Assembly (NCBI GenBank): GCA_016869735.1
Contig: VGDL01000004.1
Coordinates: 1-64,000 of the forward strand
DNA length: 64,000 nucleotides
Source: Alphaproteobacteria bacterium
GTDB lineage: Bacteria; Pseudomonadota; Alphaproteobacteria; Acetobacterales; Acetobacteraceae
Reading direction: 5' to 3'
The notes under the pieces: generated by a model
Databases searched by the model: none
What the model saw: only the letters and a program-made list of their open reading frames with translations
Told to the model about the DNA's origin: nothing
Shown here: positions 34,397 to 43,821 of the stretch, in pieces
Layout of the letters: every line of letters starts with the position of its first letter
Numbering within the stretch: position 1 is the stretch's first letter
Program-made: the position numbers and the translations under genes

Positions 34397-35992
34397 TTAA
34401 CGCAGGCGCGGAAGCTCCTCAAAAGTGTGGAAGGGCGGCGGGGACGCCACTTGCCATTCCAGCGTCGTTGCACCTTCACCCCAAGGATTGGCCGCGGCTT
34501 TCACGCCTGAACGCATCGTTACCCAGACGATGTAGAAGAAGAACACGAAGGACGCGACCGAAATGAAAGACCCGATGGAAGCAATGAAATTCCACCCCCA
34601 GAAGGCTTCCGGATAATCCGGGTAGCGGCGCGGCATACCCTGATTGCCCGAGAAATGCATCGGGAAGAAGGTCAGGTTCACGCCGACAAAGGTCATCCAG
34701 AAATGGATCTTGCCCAGCGTCTCAGGATATTGCCGCCCGCACATCTTGCCGATCCAGTAATAGAAGCCGGCATAGATCGAAAAGACAGCACCAAGCGACA
34801 GCACGTAATGGAAATGCGCAACAACGTAGTAGGTGTTGTGCAGCACCTGATCGATGCCCGCATTGGCCAGCACCACACCGGTCACACCGCCCACGGTGAA
34901 CAGGAAGATGAAGCCAACAGCGAACAGCATTGGCGTATCCATCTTGATCGAACCGCCCCACATGGTCGCGATCCAGGAGAAGATCTTCACCCCCGTCGGC
35001 ACCGCAATCACCATGGTTGCCGCCATGAAGTAGGCGCGTGTGTCCACATCCATGCCCGATGTGTACATGTGGTGCGCCCAGACGATGAAGCCAACAAAGC
35101 CAATCGCCACCATCGCGTAAGCCATGCCAAGGTAGCCAAACACCGGCTTCCGGCTGAAGGTGGAAATGATGTGGCTGATGATGCCGAAGCCCGGCAGGAT
35201 CATGATGTAGACTTCCGGGTGGCCGAAGAACCAGAACAGATGCTGGAACAGCACCGGGTCCCCGCCACCTTCCGGCTTGAAGAAGGCCGTGCCGAAATTG
35301 CGGTCCGTGATCAGCATGGTGATCGCACCCGCCAGCACCGGCACCGCGAGCAGCAGCAGGAAGGCCGTGACCAACATGGACCAAACAAACAGCGGCATCC
35401 GATGCAAAGTCATGCCGGGGGCGCGCATATTGAAGATGGTAGTGATGAAGTTGGCCGCACCCATGATGGATGAAGCACCCGCCAGGTGCAGTGAAAACAG
35501 AGCCAAATCCATCGCTGGGCTGGAATGGAATTGGTTGTCAGACAGCGGCGTATAGATCGTCCAACCCGCGCCAGGGCCTTCGCCCACGAAAAGGCTCGCG
35601 GCCAGCAGCATGAAGGCCGGCACCAGCAACCAGAAGGAAATATTGTTCATGCGCGGGAAGGCCATATCCGGCGCGCCAATCATGATCGGCACGAACCAAT
35701 TGCCGAAGCCGCCAATCAGTGCGGGCATGACCACGAAGAACACCATGATCAGACCATGGGCCGAGATATAGGCATTCCACATCTGGCCATCGGCAAAAAT
35801 CTGCATGCCGGGATACATCAGTTCAAGACGCATCAGCAGCGAAATGCCAATCCCCACCACCGCCGCAACCAGCGAGAAGATGATGTAGAGCGTGCCGATA
35901 TCCTTGTGGTTCGTCGAAAAGAACCAGCGGGACACGAAGCCCGGCGTGTGATCGTGATGATCGTCGTGATGGGCGTGCGAAGAGGTTGCCAT
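34397..35992 (-). CDS. ctaD: Cytochrome c oxidase subunit I
   Basis: The 531-residue, 12-helix catalytic subunit has [20 protein letters not shown] with the D-channel Glu and the His-Tyr cross-link pair. It also has [10 protein letters not shown] with the two CuB His residues, and [20 protein letters not shown] with the heme-ligand His residues. The pattern is that of a type A (aa3) proton-pumping heme-copper oxidase. A His-rich N-terminal tail ([11 protein letters not shown]) is present. It is the second gene of the operon. Confidence 0.97.
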   Translation of the reverse strand: MATSSHAHHDDHHDHTPGFVSRWFFSTNHKDIGTLYIIFSLVAAVVGIGISLLMRLELMYPGMQIFADGQMWNAYISAHGLIMVFFVVMPALIGGFGNWFVPIMIGAPDMAFPRMNNISFWLLVPAFMLLAASLFVGEGPGAGWTIYTPLSDNQFHSSPAMDLALFSLHLAGASSIMGAANFITTIFNMRAPGMTLHRMPLFVWSMLVTAFLLLLAVPVLAGAITMLITDRNFGTAFFKPEGGGDPVLFQHLFWFFGHPEVYIMILPGFGIISHIISTFSRKPVFGYLGMAYAMVAIGFVGFIVWAHHMYTSGMDVDTRAYFMAATMVIAVPTGVKIFSWIATMWGGSIKMDTPMLFAVGFIFLFTVGGVTGVVLANAGIDQVLHNTYYVVAHFHYVLSLGAVFSIYAGFYYWIGKMCGRQYPETLGKIHFWMTFVGVNLTFFPMHFSGNQGMPRRYPDYPEAFWGWNFIASIGSFISVASFVFFFYIVWVTMRSGVKAAANPWGEGATTLEWQVASPPPFHTFEELPRLR

Positions 35993-36015
35993 GTCTGTCT
36001 TCCTTGAGCCGCGCC

Positions 36016-36924
36016 TTACCGGCGGGCCTCCGCGATCTGAAGTGAATCCTGAACCACTGGCGCGGCAGCGATCACCGGCGCGCTACCATCAGCCTGGGCG
36101 AAGCGCTTCTGCGCATCCGCGACCCAGGCATCGAATTCGGCGCGCGGCAGGGCGCGCACGGCAATCGGCATGAACCAGTGATTCGTGCCGCAAATCTGAT
36201 TGCACTGCCCGTAGAAGATGCCGGGGCGATCAGCACGCATCCAGGTTTCCAGCGTGCGGCCAGGGATGGTGTATTTCTGGATGCCAAGCGCCGGCACAAA
36301 GAAGGAATGGATCACATCATGGCCCGTGGTCAGGATGCGGATATTGGCGCCGACCGGAATCACCAGTTGATTATCGACATCAAGCTTGAAGATTTGCCCC
36401 GGCTGCAGATCAGCTTCCTGCAGCGGATAGCTGTCAAAGGTGAAGTTCCCTTGATCCACATAGGTGTAATTCCAATACCACTGACGCCCCTGCACCGAGA
36501 TCGTCATATCCGCATCCACTGCGCGATCCTGAAAATACAGCAGGCGGAAGGATGGGATCGCGATGACAACCAGGATCAGCACCGGGATCACCGTCCAGGC
36601 AATTTCAAGCCCGGTGTGATGGCTGGTGGTGGACGGTGTCGGGTTGCGGCTGGCGCTGAAGCGCCACACGCAATAGGCCAGCAGGATCAGCACGAAAATC
36701 GTGATCACCGTAATGATGGCGAAGACCATTGTGTTGAAGGAGGAGATGCGTTCCTTGATGACCCCGCCTGAAGGCTGCAAGCCCATGCCCCAGGGGGCGG
36801 GCGCGCCAACCATGCTCTCTGCCAGGGCTGGCACTGTCAGCACCAAACCCATCGCCAACGCAGCCAAGCCGGCAAGAACCCGACCCATGCCGAATGCGCG
36901 GCACTTTGCCTTGAAAACCTTCAT
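36016..36924 (-). CDS. ctaC: Cytochrome c oxidase subunit II
   Basis: The 302-residue protein has a signal peptide, two membrane helices and a cupredoxin domain that takes electrons from cytochrome c at CuA. The CuA ligands are recognisable in [12 protein letters not shown] and [16 protein letters not shown]. The loop has Gln where most subunits II have Glu (CxExCGxxH), a residue that binds CuA through its carbonyl and also touches the Mg site. The aromatic patch [10 protein letters not shown] is present. It is the first gene of the operon. TTG at 36927 is a weaker alternative start. Confidence 0.95.
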   Translation of the reverse strand: MKVFKAKCRAFGMGRVLAGLAALAMGLVLTVPALAESMVGAPAPWGMGLQPSGGVIKERISSFNTMVFAIITVITIFVLILLAYCVWRFSASRNPTPSTTSHHTGLEIAWTVIPVLILVVIAIPSFRLLYFQDRAVDADMTISVQGRQWYWNYTYVDQGNFTFDSYPLQEADLQPGQIFKLDVDNQLVIPVGANIRILTTGHDVIHSFFVPALGIQKYTIPGRTLETWMRADRPGIFYGQCNQICGTNHWFMPIAVRALPRAEFDAWVADAQKRFAQADGSAPVIAAAPVVQDSLQIAEARR

Positions 36925-37092
36925 CAACCCATCCCTTATCGGTCACGAAAAACGCGCCGTTTCAAGATTTTAACCTTCGATTCAGCAGGGGTCTAGCCCC
37001 AGAGTTCCGAACTTGGCCGGACCATAATCGCGCCTCCCGCACCGCACAAGGGCGGGGAAGCACAAAACCGGCATAATCCGCGCCACCCTGTT

Positions 37093-37416
37093 TTAGGCCT
37101 CACCCTCCGTCGCTTCTTCTTCACTGATGTGATCAACCATATCGGCCAGCATGGACCGAATATGTTCATCACCCACCACATAAAACACCTGCCGCCCGCG
37201 CCGATCCGCCTGTAACAGTCGCGCTGCCCGCAGAAGACGTAAATGGTGTGACACGAGCGAGGCGGAAAGGCCCAGCTTCTCAGCCATTTCATTCACCGCC
37301 GCCGGCGCATCCCGGCAGGCCAGAATGATCTTAAGGCGCGTCGGGTCGCTCATCAGCCGAAAGGTTTCGGCCAATTCCACCACCAAATCATCACCAATCC
37401 GAAAACGCGCACGCAT
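37093..37416 (-). CDS. ArsR/SmtB family metal-responsive repressor
   Basis: The 107-residue winged-helix protein has the recognition helix KLGLSASLVSHHLRLLRAARL and wing DRRGRQVFYVV. The last helix DEHIRSMLADMVDHISEEE carries Asp-x-His...His-x-x-Glu, the alpha-5 zinc site of SmtB/CzrA. It should release DNA when zinc (or cobalt) binds. It is divergent from the metal ABC importer, the likely target. I choose ATG 37416; GTG 37440 is also in frame. Confidence 0.85.
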   Translation of the reverse strand: MRARFRIGDDLVVELAETFRLMSDPTRLKIILACRDAPAAVNEMAEKLGLSASLVSHHLRLLRAARLLQADRRGRQVFYVVGDEHIRSMLADMVDHISEEEATEGEA

Positions 37417-37522
37417 GGGATCATCGCCCCTGTTACGCACTCAGCATGGTGCCGACCGCTTCGCTTGCGCAAGGCCAGACCCTGTGGGGGGCTTGACGAG
37501 GGGGCCAAGAAGGCCAAGGTAA

Positions 37523-37543
37523 TTCACAGGATAAAACTCTGAA
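37523..37543. promoter_or_regulatory. Imperfect inverted repeat in the regulator/importer promoter region
   Basis: TTCACAG and CTCTGAA (6 of 7 complementary) are separated by 7 bases in the AT-rich divergent promoter. The TTCA/TGAA ends resemble ArsR/SmtB operators. It is a weak candidate. Confidence 0.3.
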
Positions 37544-37564
37544 AAACAAAAGATATATGCAGAA

Positions 37565-38536
37565 ATGAATAGTTGTTCAGCCATTGGCCGGCGCGGCTTT
37601 GGTCTTGCGTTGCTGGCCCTGACACCGGCCTCTGCGCCGGCGCAGAACCGCGCCCAGCCCCGCGCGCTGGCGACCGTTGCCATGGTTGGCGATCTGGTGC
37701 GCGATATCGGCGGGGATCGCCTGCGCGCCGAAACCCTGATCGGTGAAGGTGTTGACCCGCACCTGTTCCGCCCCACCCGCGCGGATACGGCGCGGCTATT
37801 GGCCGCTGATATCCTTTTCGCCAATGGTCACCGCCTGGAAGGGCGCATGGGCGATGTGCTGGCCCGTGCTGCCGCCAATGGCAAGCCCGTGGTGATGGTG
37901 GCGGAAAGCCTGCCGCGGGCAAGCCTGCGCGCCAATCCGGACTACCCCGACGCCGCTGACCCGCATGTTTGGATGGACCCGGTTTTGTGGGCCGAAGCCG
38001 CGGGCAGCATCGCCGCCGCGCTTGGCCGGTTGCTGCCCGATCAGGCCAGCGTTTTTGCGGCCAACCTTGCCGCGCTGCGCGCCCGCTTGGCCGCCCTGCA
38101 TGATTATGGCGCGCGGGTGCTGGGCAGCATCCCGCCGCGCCAGCGCCTGCTGGTCACGGCGCATGATGCCTTCAGCTATTTCGCTGCGCGTTATGGGCTG
38201 GAAGTGGATAGCATCCAGGGGCTTTCCACCGAATCGGAAGCAAACCTTGCGCGTATCGAAGCCTTGGTCCGCAGCCTGGTGGAAAGGCGCATCCCGGCGG
38301 TATTCGCCGAAAGCTCGGTCCCTGATCGCGCCGTGCGGGCGCTGATTGAAGGGGCCGGGGCGCGCGGGCAGCGCGTGGCTTTGGGCGGCACGCTGTTTTC
38401 CGATTCCATGGGCAAGCCCGGCACCTATGAAGGCACCTATCAGGGCATGTTGGATCATAACTTCACCACCATCGCCCGCGCTTTGGGTGGGGAAGCGCCG
38501 GCACGCGGTATGCTGGGCAGGCTCAGCACAACATGA
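37565..38536 (+). CDS. Metal ABC transporter substrate-binding protein (Zn/Mn, cluster A-I)
   Basis: The 323-residue protein starts with a twin-arginine-like signal (GRRGFGLALLALTPASAPAQ). Metal ligands are recognisable: His in GEGVDPHLFRPT, His in DPHVWMDPVLW, Glu in FAESSVPDRAV and Asp in LFSDSMGKPG. His-His-Glu-Asp is the manganese-type set (MntC/TroA/PsaA), and no His-rich loop of ZnuA type is present. That contrasts with the zinc-type regulator next door. It heads a four-gene operon with 4-base overlaps. Confidence 0.88.
   Translation: MNSCSAIGRRGFGLALLALTPASAPAQNRAQPRALATVAMVGDLVRDIGGDRLRAETLIGEGVDPHLFRPTRADTARLLAADILFANGHRLEGRMGDVLARAAANGKPVVMVAESLPRASLRANPDYPDAADPHVWMDPVLWAEAAGSIAAALGRLLPDQASVFAANLAALRARLAALHDYGARVLGSIPPRQRLLVTAHDAFSYFAARYGLEVDSIQGLSTESEANLARIEALVRSLVERRIPAVFAESSVPDRAVRALIEGAGARGQRVALGGTLFSDSMGKPGTYEGTYQGMLDHNFTTIARALGGEAPARGMLGRLSTT
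37566..37579. promoter_or_regulatory. SmtB-type operator candidate overlapping the binding-protein start codon
   Basis: TGAATA-GT-TGTTCA is close to the ideal TGAACA-nn-TGTTCA half-site pair of SmtB/ArsR regulators, with one mismatch. It begins on the second base of the predicted ATG of the binding protein. A regulator bound here would block transcription start or early elongation. Confidence 0.45.
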
Positions 38537-39300
38537 ACCAAAATCCAACACCGCCTGCCCCGCTTGCGATCACGCATCTGACTGTCGCTTACGGTGACAA
38601 AACCGTGCTGTGGGACATTACCTGGCAGGCGGCACCGGGGCTGACGGCGATTGTCGGGCCGAATGGCGCGGGGAAATCCACGCTGCTCCGCGCTGCACTT
38701 GGCCTGATCCCGAGCATCGCGGGTGAGCCGCGGTTTTTCGGCCGCAAGCTGGGCGAGGTGCGCAATCGCGTTGGTTACCTGCCACAACGTGCCTCGGTGG
38801 ATTGGGACTTTCCGGCAACCGCGCTCGATGTCGTGTGCATGTCGCGCTATCCGCGCATGCGCTGGTGGGGGCGCGTGCCGAAGACGGAACGGGATGCCGC
38901 TTACGCTGCCTTGGATCAGGTGGGGTTGGCGGATCTGGCGGATCGGCAAATTGGCCGGCTTTCAGGGGGGCAGCAGCAGCGCGTTTTTCTGGCGCGTGCG
39001 CTGGCGCAGGATGCTGACCTGTACCTGATGGATGAACCCTTCGCCGCGGTGGATGCGGCAACGGAACAGGCAATTATCGCCGTGCTGCGCCGCGTGGTGG
39101 CAACGGGCCGCAGCGTGATTGCCGTGCATCATGATCTTTCAACCGTGCCAAGCTATTTCGATCAGGTGTTGCTGCTGAATGGCCGCGCAGTTGCGGCGGG
39201 TGATGTGAAATCCGCCTTCACGCCGGATGCGATTGCGCGCGCCTATGGCGGGCGGCTGAATGTGCTGGAACAGGCCGTGGCCGAAGGCGGGCTCAGGTGA
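38533..39300 (+). CDS. Metal ABC transporter ATP-binding protein
   Basis: The 255-residue ABC ATPase has Walker A GPNGAGKST, Q-loop VGYLPQRA, signature LSGGQQQR, Walker B LYLMDEPF and switch His in AVHHDLS. It energises the Zn/Mn importer. The ATG overlaps the previous stop, and the stop overlaps the next GTG start. Confidence 0.94.
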   Translation: MNQNPTPPAPLAITHLTVAYGDKTVLWDITWQAAPGLTAIVGPNGAGKSTLLRAALGLIPSIAGEPRFFGRKLGEVRNRVGYLPQRASVDWDFPATALDVVCMSRYPRMRWWGRVPKTERDAAYAALDQVGLADLADRQIGRLSGGQQQRVFLARALAQDADLYLMDEPFAAVDAATEQAIIAVLRRVVATGRSVIAVHHDLSTVPSYFDQVLLLNGRAVAAGDVKSAFTPDAIARAYGGRLNVLEQAVAEGGLR

Positions 39301-40589
39301 GTTTTGGCTACAACACGCTGGTGGTGTTGGCGGGTTGTGCCCTGCTGGGGCTTGCCTGCGGCACGGTCGGCGCTTTCGCGCTGCTGCGTGGCCGCGCGTT
39401 GATGGCCGATGCGGTGGGCCATGCCGCTTTGCCTGGCGTAGTTTTGGCGGCGATGCTGGTTGCGAGTTTTGGCGGCAATCCACGCGCTTTGCCGCCCTTG
39501 TTGGCGGGCGCGCTGGTCGCGGGCGTCTTGGGTGTGCTGGCGGTGCAGGCGCTCACGCGCGGGCGGCGCATTCGCGAAGACGCGGCCATCGCCATTGTGC
39601 TTTCAAGTTTTTACGCGCTGGGCGTTGCGCTGCTGTCCTATGTGCAGACCATGCCGCAAGCGGCGCAGGCGGGGCTTGGCAAATTCATTCTTGGTCAGGC
39701 GGCGGGGATGCGGGCAGAAGATGCGCTTTGGGCCGGCGGCATTGCGGCCTTCTGCGTACTGATCTGTCTGGCGTTGTTTCAGCGGTTGCGTGCAGCGTGT
39801 TTTGACCCTGACTATGCGCGCGTCATGGGGCTTTCCGTGGCGCGCACTGATCTTGCCTTGCTTGGTCTGATTGTGATTGTCGCGGTGGCGGGCTTGCAGG
39901 CGGTTGGGCTGGTGCTGGTGGTGGCCTTGCTCATTCTGCCGTCGGCAACGGCGCGGCTGCTCACGCATCGTCTGCCGGTCCTGCTGCTGGTATCGGCATC
40001 ACTTGGCGCGCTGGCGGGGGCCTTGGGCGCGGCGGCTTCTGCCTTCCAGCCAGAATGGCCAACGGGCGCGGCGGTGGTGCTGGTGGGCGCGATTTTCTTC
40101 ACCCTGGCGCTGCTATTGGCACCTGAACGAGGCCTGCTGCCGGAAGCCTGGCGCCGCACGCGCCGACGCATCGCCGCCACCGAATCGCATTTTCTGCGCG
40201 CCGCTTGGGAAGCGCAGGAAGCCGCCGGCGCCGGCCCCGGTACGGCAGGGGATCGCTGGACGCCGATTGCCGCCTTGGCCGCCGCGCGCGGCTGGTCTGA
40301 GCCTCATGCCGCGCGCTTGGCCCTTTGGCTCGGGCTGCGCGGGCTGGTGGCACGGGCGGATGGTGAAATTCATCTGACGCCCCGTGGCGCTGCCGCCGCG
40401 CGGCGTGCCGTGCGCGCGCATCGTGCGGTGGAACATCACCTGCTCGGCCTGGGTGCCACGGATATCGCGGGCGCGGATCGGTTGGCGGATTTGGTCGAAC
40501 ATGGGCTGCCGGCGGAAATGGCAACGCGGTTATTGGCGGAGCCTTCATCCTTGCCCGCATCGCCGCACGCCTTGGGTCCACGGCCATGA
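39297..40589 (+). CDS. Metal ABC transporter permease fused to a C-terminal DtxR/MntR-like regulatory domain
   Basis: Residues 1 to about 270 form an ABC-3 type permease with about 8 membrane helices (MADAVGHAALPGVVLAAML, then ALLILPSATARLLTHRL). Residues about 285-430 are soluble and read as a winged helix followed by a DtxR/MntR metal-domain helix: WTPIAALAAARGWSEPHAAR, LTPRGAAAARRAVRAHRAVE, DRLADLVEHGLP, ending ASPHALG. Ordinary permeases of this family stop near 280 residues. The same order occurs in chlamydial YtgC-R, where the regulator is released by proteolysis. The His-x3-Glu of the metal site seems kept. The start is GTG in a GTGA overlap. Confidence 0.82.
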   Translation: MSFGYNTLVVLAGCALLGLACGTVGAFALLRGRALMADAVGHAALPGVVLAAMLVASFGGNPRALPPLLAGALVAGVLGVLAVQALTRGRRIREDAAIAIVLSSFYALGVALLSYVQTMPQAAQAGLGKFILGQAAGMRAEDALWAGGIAAFCVLICLALFQRLRAACFDPDYARVMGLSVARTDLALLGLIVIVAVAGLQAVGLVLVVALLILPSATARLLTHRLPVLLLVSASLGALAGALGAAASAFQPEWPTGAAVVLVGAIFFTLALLLAPERGLLPEAWRRTRRRIAATESHFLRAAWEAQEAAGAGPGTAGDRWTPIAALAAARGWSEPHAARLALWLGLRGLVARADGEIHLTPRGAAAARRAVRAHRAVEHHLLGLGATDIAGADRLADLVEHGLPAEMATRLLAEPSSLPASPHALGPRP

Positions 40590-41521
40590 CGGCGGTAGAT
40601 TTTCTGCGGCTTGATCTGCCGGCGATGCTTGCAGCGATTCTCGCTTGCGGCTTGTGCGGTTTGCTTGGGTCCTTCCTGGTGCTGCGGCGTGATAGCCTGC
40701 TGGGTGATGCGCTATCCCATGCCGTGCTGCCCGGCATTATTGCGGGCTTTGCGATCACCGGCGCGCGGGCGGGGCTGCCCATGCTGCTGGGCGCCTTGGC
40801 GGCGGCTTTGGCGGGGGTGTTTCTGATTAGCCTGGTGCGGCGTGTCGCGAGGCTGGAATCGGGTGCTGCCGCGGGTGCCGTTTTCACCAGCTTCTTCGCG
40901 CTTGGCCTCATGCTGATTGAAGCGACCGGCGCGCGCAGCGTTGATTTGGACCTTGATTGCGTGCTGTTCGGCCAATTGGAGAGCCTAGTTTGGCTGGAAG
41001 CGCAGGGTTTTGCCTCATTGCTTGATCCTGCCGCGCTTGCTGCCCTGCCGCGCCAGATATTCCTGCTCGCGGCGGTGAGCATTGTTCTGGCAGGGGTTGT
41101 CGCGCTGCTTTGGCGGCCCTTGCATCTGCTCTGTTTTGATCCGGATTACGCCGCTGCCATCGGCCTGCCGGCGCGCGGTTTGGAATTGGCGCTGAATTTG
41201 ATGGTGGCGGCAGCGGCGGTCGCGGCTTTTGAAGCGGTGGGCAGCATTCTGGTGGTGGCGATGCTGGTCTGCCCGGCGGCGGCAATACGGCTGCTGACGG
41301 ATTCCTATCGCGCACAGGTATTGGGTGGTGCGGCTTTTGGTGCAGCGCTTGGTGCAGTGGGTTATGCGCTTGCCGGGCCTTTGCCGGCGGCTTTTGGGCA
41401 GGCCTTTGCCCTGAATGCGGCGGGCGTCATCGGCACGCTTGGCGGGTTTACGGTGGCGGGTGCGATGCTGCTGCGCCAATGGCGGAGCGCTGCGCCAAAA
41501 CCAGTGGCTATTTCAGGATAA
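40586..41521 (+). CDS. Metal ABC transporter permease (second subunit)
   Basis: The 311-residue ABC-3 permease has LGDALSHAVLPGIIAGF and VVAMLVCPAAAIRLLTD. It starts in an ATGA overlap with the fused permease. Together they form a heterodimeric channel of the TroCD/MntBC type. Its end overlaps the convergent OmpA gene by 14 bases. Confidence 0.92.
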   Translation: MTAVDFLRLDLPAMLAAILACGLCGLLGSFLVLRRDSLLGDALSHAVLPGIIAGFAITGARAGLPMLLGALAAALAGVFLISLVRRVARLESGAAAGAVFTSFFALGLMLIEATGARSVDLDLDCVLFGQLESLVWLEAQGFASLLDPAALAALPRQIFLLAAVSIVLAGVVALLWRPLHLLCFDPDYAAAIGLPARGLELALNLMVAAAAVAAFEAVGSILVVAMLVCPAAAIRLLTDSYRAQVLGGAAFGAALGAVGYALAGPLPAAFGQAFALNAAGVIGTLGGFTVAGAMLLRQWRSAAPKPVAISG

Positions 41522-42632
41522 TTTCCACTCGGCGGTTTTGCGGCTCACGCACGCCTTCGGCAGTTGCGACCAAGGGCTGAGTTTCACCCAAGGCTGTGAT
41601 GCTGATATCCTGACGCGCAATGCCGCGACGGACGAGTTCTTCCGCCACTGCTTCAGCGCGGCGGCGCGACAGCGCTTGATTATATTGTGGCGTGCCGGTG
41701 CGATCCGCATGGCCCGATACTTCAAGGCGCGTGGGCTGGGCGCGGGCGGCTTCGGCGGCTTCACCGACGATCTGGCGCGCACGCGCGGTCAGGTCAGCGC
41801 GATTCCAATCAAAAAACACCAGAAAGCTCCGCACCGCGACGGGCGCTGCGACAGCGGCGGGCGTCGCCGCAGGTGCATTGAAGGCATAGCGCAGCCCAAG
41901 CAGGAAGGATTGATTGCGGCTTTCCGTATCCGCCTTGCCCGACAGCACCGTGGCGCCGGCGGCATTCACGTAAGTCACGGGGATGCTTGGCCCCAGGCTT
42001 TCCAGATACCGATACTCGGCTGTCAGCGTCAGGCCGGGCACCTGGTCAATCACAAAGCCAAGCCCGGCAATCCCCTGCACGGCAAAAGCACCGCCCGTAT
42101 CATCACCGCGCAGCCGCAAGCTGCCATTGCCGGGGCGCCCGTTCAGATCATTAAAGCTGGAAACAAGATACCCCGCGCCAATCCCGACATAAGGCAGGAA
42201 GGGACCGATCCGCACCAAATCCACCAGCGCATTGCCCATCAGGCCATAGCTATCCTGCCGCCCGCCATGCCCGCCCGGGCCGGCGAGGCCGGCAGCGCCA
42301 TTGGCGCTATCAACCTCATTGCTGCGGTAGCTGCCTTCAAGTTCAAGGCGAATACCGTTGCTGAACCCCCATCCCAGGCTGAGCAGGCCAACCCCGCCAT
42401 AATCAAAGCCAAGCTGGCCACCATTGGGCTGGCCAAGCGCCGTCATGCCCTGGTTCAGGCTGTTATCCAGGCGGAATTTGGCATCATCCAGGTAATTCAT
42501 GCCAATCGCGCCAGCGATGTAAGGCCCTTCAATGAATTGGGCGCGCACCGGCTGAACCACGCCAAGCCCGAGCGTCAGGGCGGCGGCTGAAAGGATGCCA
42601 GAGGTGTAAAAACCAGACTTCATGCGCCGCAA
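41508..42632 (-). CDS. OmpA family outer-membrane protein (paralogue 2)
   Basis: The 374-residue protein has a signal peptide, an N-terminal beta-barrel (YIAGAIGMNYLDDAKF, LSLGWGFSNGIRLELEGSYR), an Ala-rich hinge and the OmpA peptidoglycan-binding domain (VSGHADRTGTPQYNQALSRRR, then REPQNRRVEIILK). It shares domain order and many motifs with the protein at 20955-22028, so the two are paralogues. Its 3' end overlaps the metal permease gene on the other strand. Confidence 0.88.
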   Translation of the reverse strand: MRRMKSGFYTSGILSAAALTLGLGVVQPVRAQFIEGPYIAGAIGMNYLDDAKFRLDNSLNQGMTALGQPNGGQLGFDYGGVGLLSLGWGFSNGIRLELEGSYRSNEVDSANGAAGLAGPGGHGGRQDSYGLMGNALVDLVRIGPFLPYVGIGAGYLVSSFNDLNGRPGNGSLRLRGDDTGGAFAVQGIAGLGFVIDQVPGLTLTAEYRYLESLGPSIPVTYVNAAGATVLSGKADTESRNQSFLLGLRYAFNAPAATPAAVAAPVAVRSFLVFFDWNRADLTARARQIVGEAAEAARAQPTRLEVSGHADRTGTPQYNQALSRRRAEAVAEELVRRGIARQDISITALGETQPLVATAEGVREPQNRRVEIILK

Positions 42633-42678
42633 CCTACCGGCAGTTTCTCAACAAAAGAAGACCAAAGCGCCCCGGCGC

Positions 42679-43821
42679 TCATGATTTTTGCGCCGCAATG
42701 GCCGCGAGTGGGCCAAGCGCCGCCCCATCATCCATCGCCGCCAGCGCGCCCAAGGGCAAAAGCCGGTTCGCATGGCCCATTTTGCGCCCTGCCCGCGCTT
42801 CCGCCTTGCCATAAAGATGCGGCGCAATCCCGCGCTGCCCTTGCAGCCCCGGCCAGGCGGCCATGCCTTCCGGCCCGATCAGATTGCGCATCACCGCATC
42901 ATGGTGGCGATCCCCGGCGCCCAAAGGCAGCCCAACCACGGCGCGGATATGCTGTTCGAATTGTGAAGCGGTGCAGGCATCCATGGTCCAATGCCCGGAA
43001 TTATGCGGGCGCGGGGCGATTTCATTGCCGATCAGCCGGCCATCGGGCAGCAGGAACATCTCCAGCGCCACAAGCCCGACCAGATCAAGCCCGCGCGCCA
43101 CGGCGGCCACATGGCCCTGCGCGGCAGCAGCAATTTCGGGTGCCACGCGCGCCGGCGCATAGCTGATATCCAGGATATGGTGCCGATGCGCGTTTTCGGT
43201 CGCGTCGAATACTGCGAGCGCACCATCCACGCCGCGTGCCGCAATCGCTGAAAGCTCCAGCGTGAAAGGCACAAAGCCTTCCAGGATCAATGGCCGAGGC
43301 GCCAATCTTGCCCAGGCGGAAGCCAGATCATCCGGGTGGCGCAATACTGCTTGGCCGCGCCCATCATAGCCAAGGCGGGTTGTCTTCAGCACGGCAGGCA
43401 GGCCAAGTTCGGCCACCGCCGCCTGCAATTCGGCTTCCGTCCGCACCGCGCGCCAGGGGGCAACGGGCACACCGATCCCTTCCAGAAACGCCTTTTCCTG
43501 CAAGCGATCCTGGCAGATCCCAAGCGCCCTTTCCCCTGGCCGGCAGGGCACGCGGCGGGCCAGGATTTCCACTGTCTCCGCCGGGACATTTTCAAATTCG
43601 AAGGTGACGACATCCACCTGGTCTGCGAAGCGCGCCAAAGCCTCATGGTCGTCATAGGCAGCGACGGTGCGGGCGGCGGCCACCTGCATGCCGGGTTCAT
43701 CCGCGCCAGGGGCATAGATATGGCAGCGATAGCCAAGCCGCGCCGCTGCCATGGCCGACATGCGCCCAAGCTGCCCACCGCCCAGAATGCCAATCACCGC
43801 GTTGGATGGCGGGTTGGTCAC
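42679..43821 (-). CDS. purK: 5-(carboxyamino)imidazole ribonucleotide synthase
   Basis: The 380-residue ATP-grasp enzyme of purine synthesis carboxylates AIR on nitrogen. It has the N-terminal loop [27 protein letters not shown] for ATP binding, [18 protein letters not shown] with the metal and substrate site, and [12 protein letters not shown] at 43821 is the natural start: it overlaps the purE stop as GTGA, whereas the frame itself stays open further upstream inside purE. Confidence 0.94.
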   Translation of the reverse strand: MTNPPSNAVIGILGGGQLGRMSAMAAARLGYRCHIYAPGADEPGMQVAAARTVAAYDDHEALARFADQVDVVTFEFENVPAETVEILARRVPCRPGERALGICQDRLQEKAFLEGIGVPVAPWRAVRTEAELQAAVAELGLPAVLKTTRLGYDGRGQAVLRHPDDLASAWARLAPRPLILEGFVPFTLELSAIAARGVDGALAVFDATENAHRHHILDISYAPARVAPEIAAAAQGHVAAVARGLDLVGLVALEMFLLPDGRLIGNEIAPRPHNSGHWTMDACTASQFEQHIRAVVGLPLGAGDRHHDAVMRNLIGPEGMAAWPGLQGQRGIAPHLYGKAEARAGRKMGHANRLLPLGALAAMDDGAALGPLAAIAAQKS

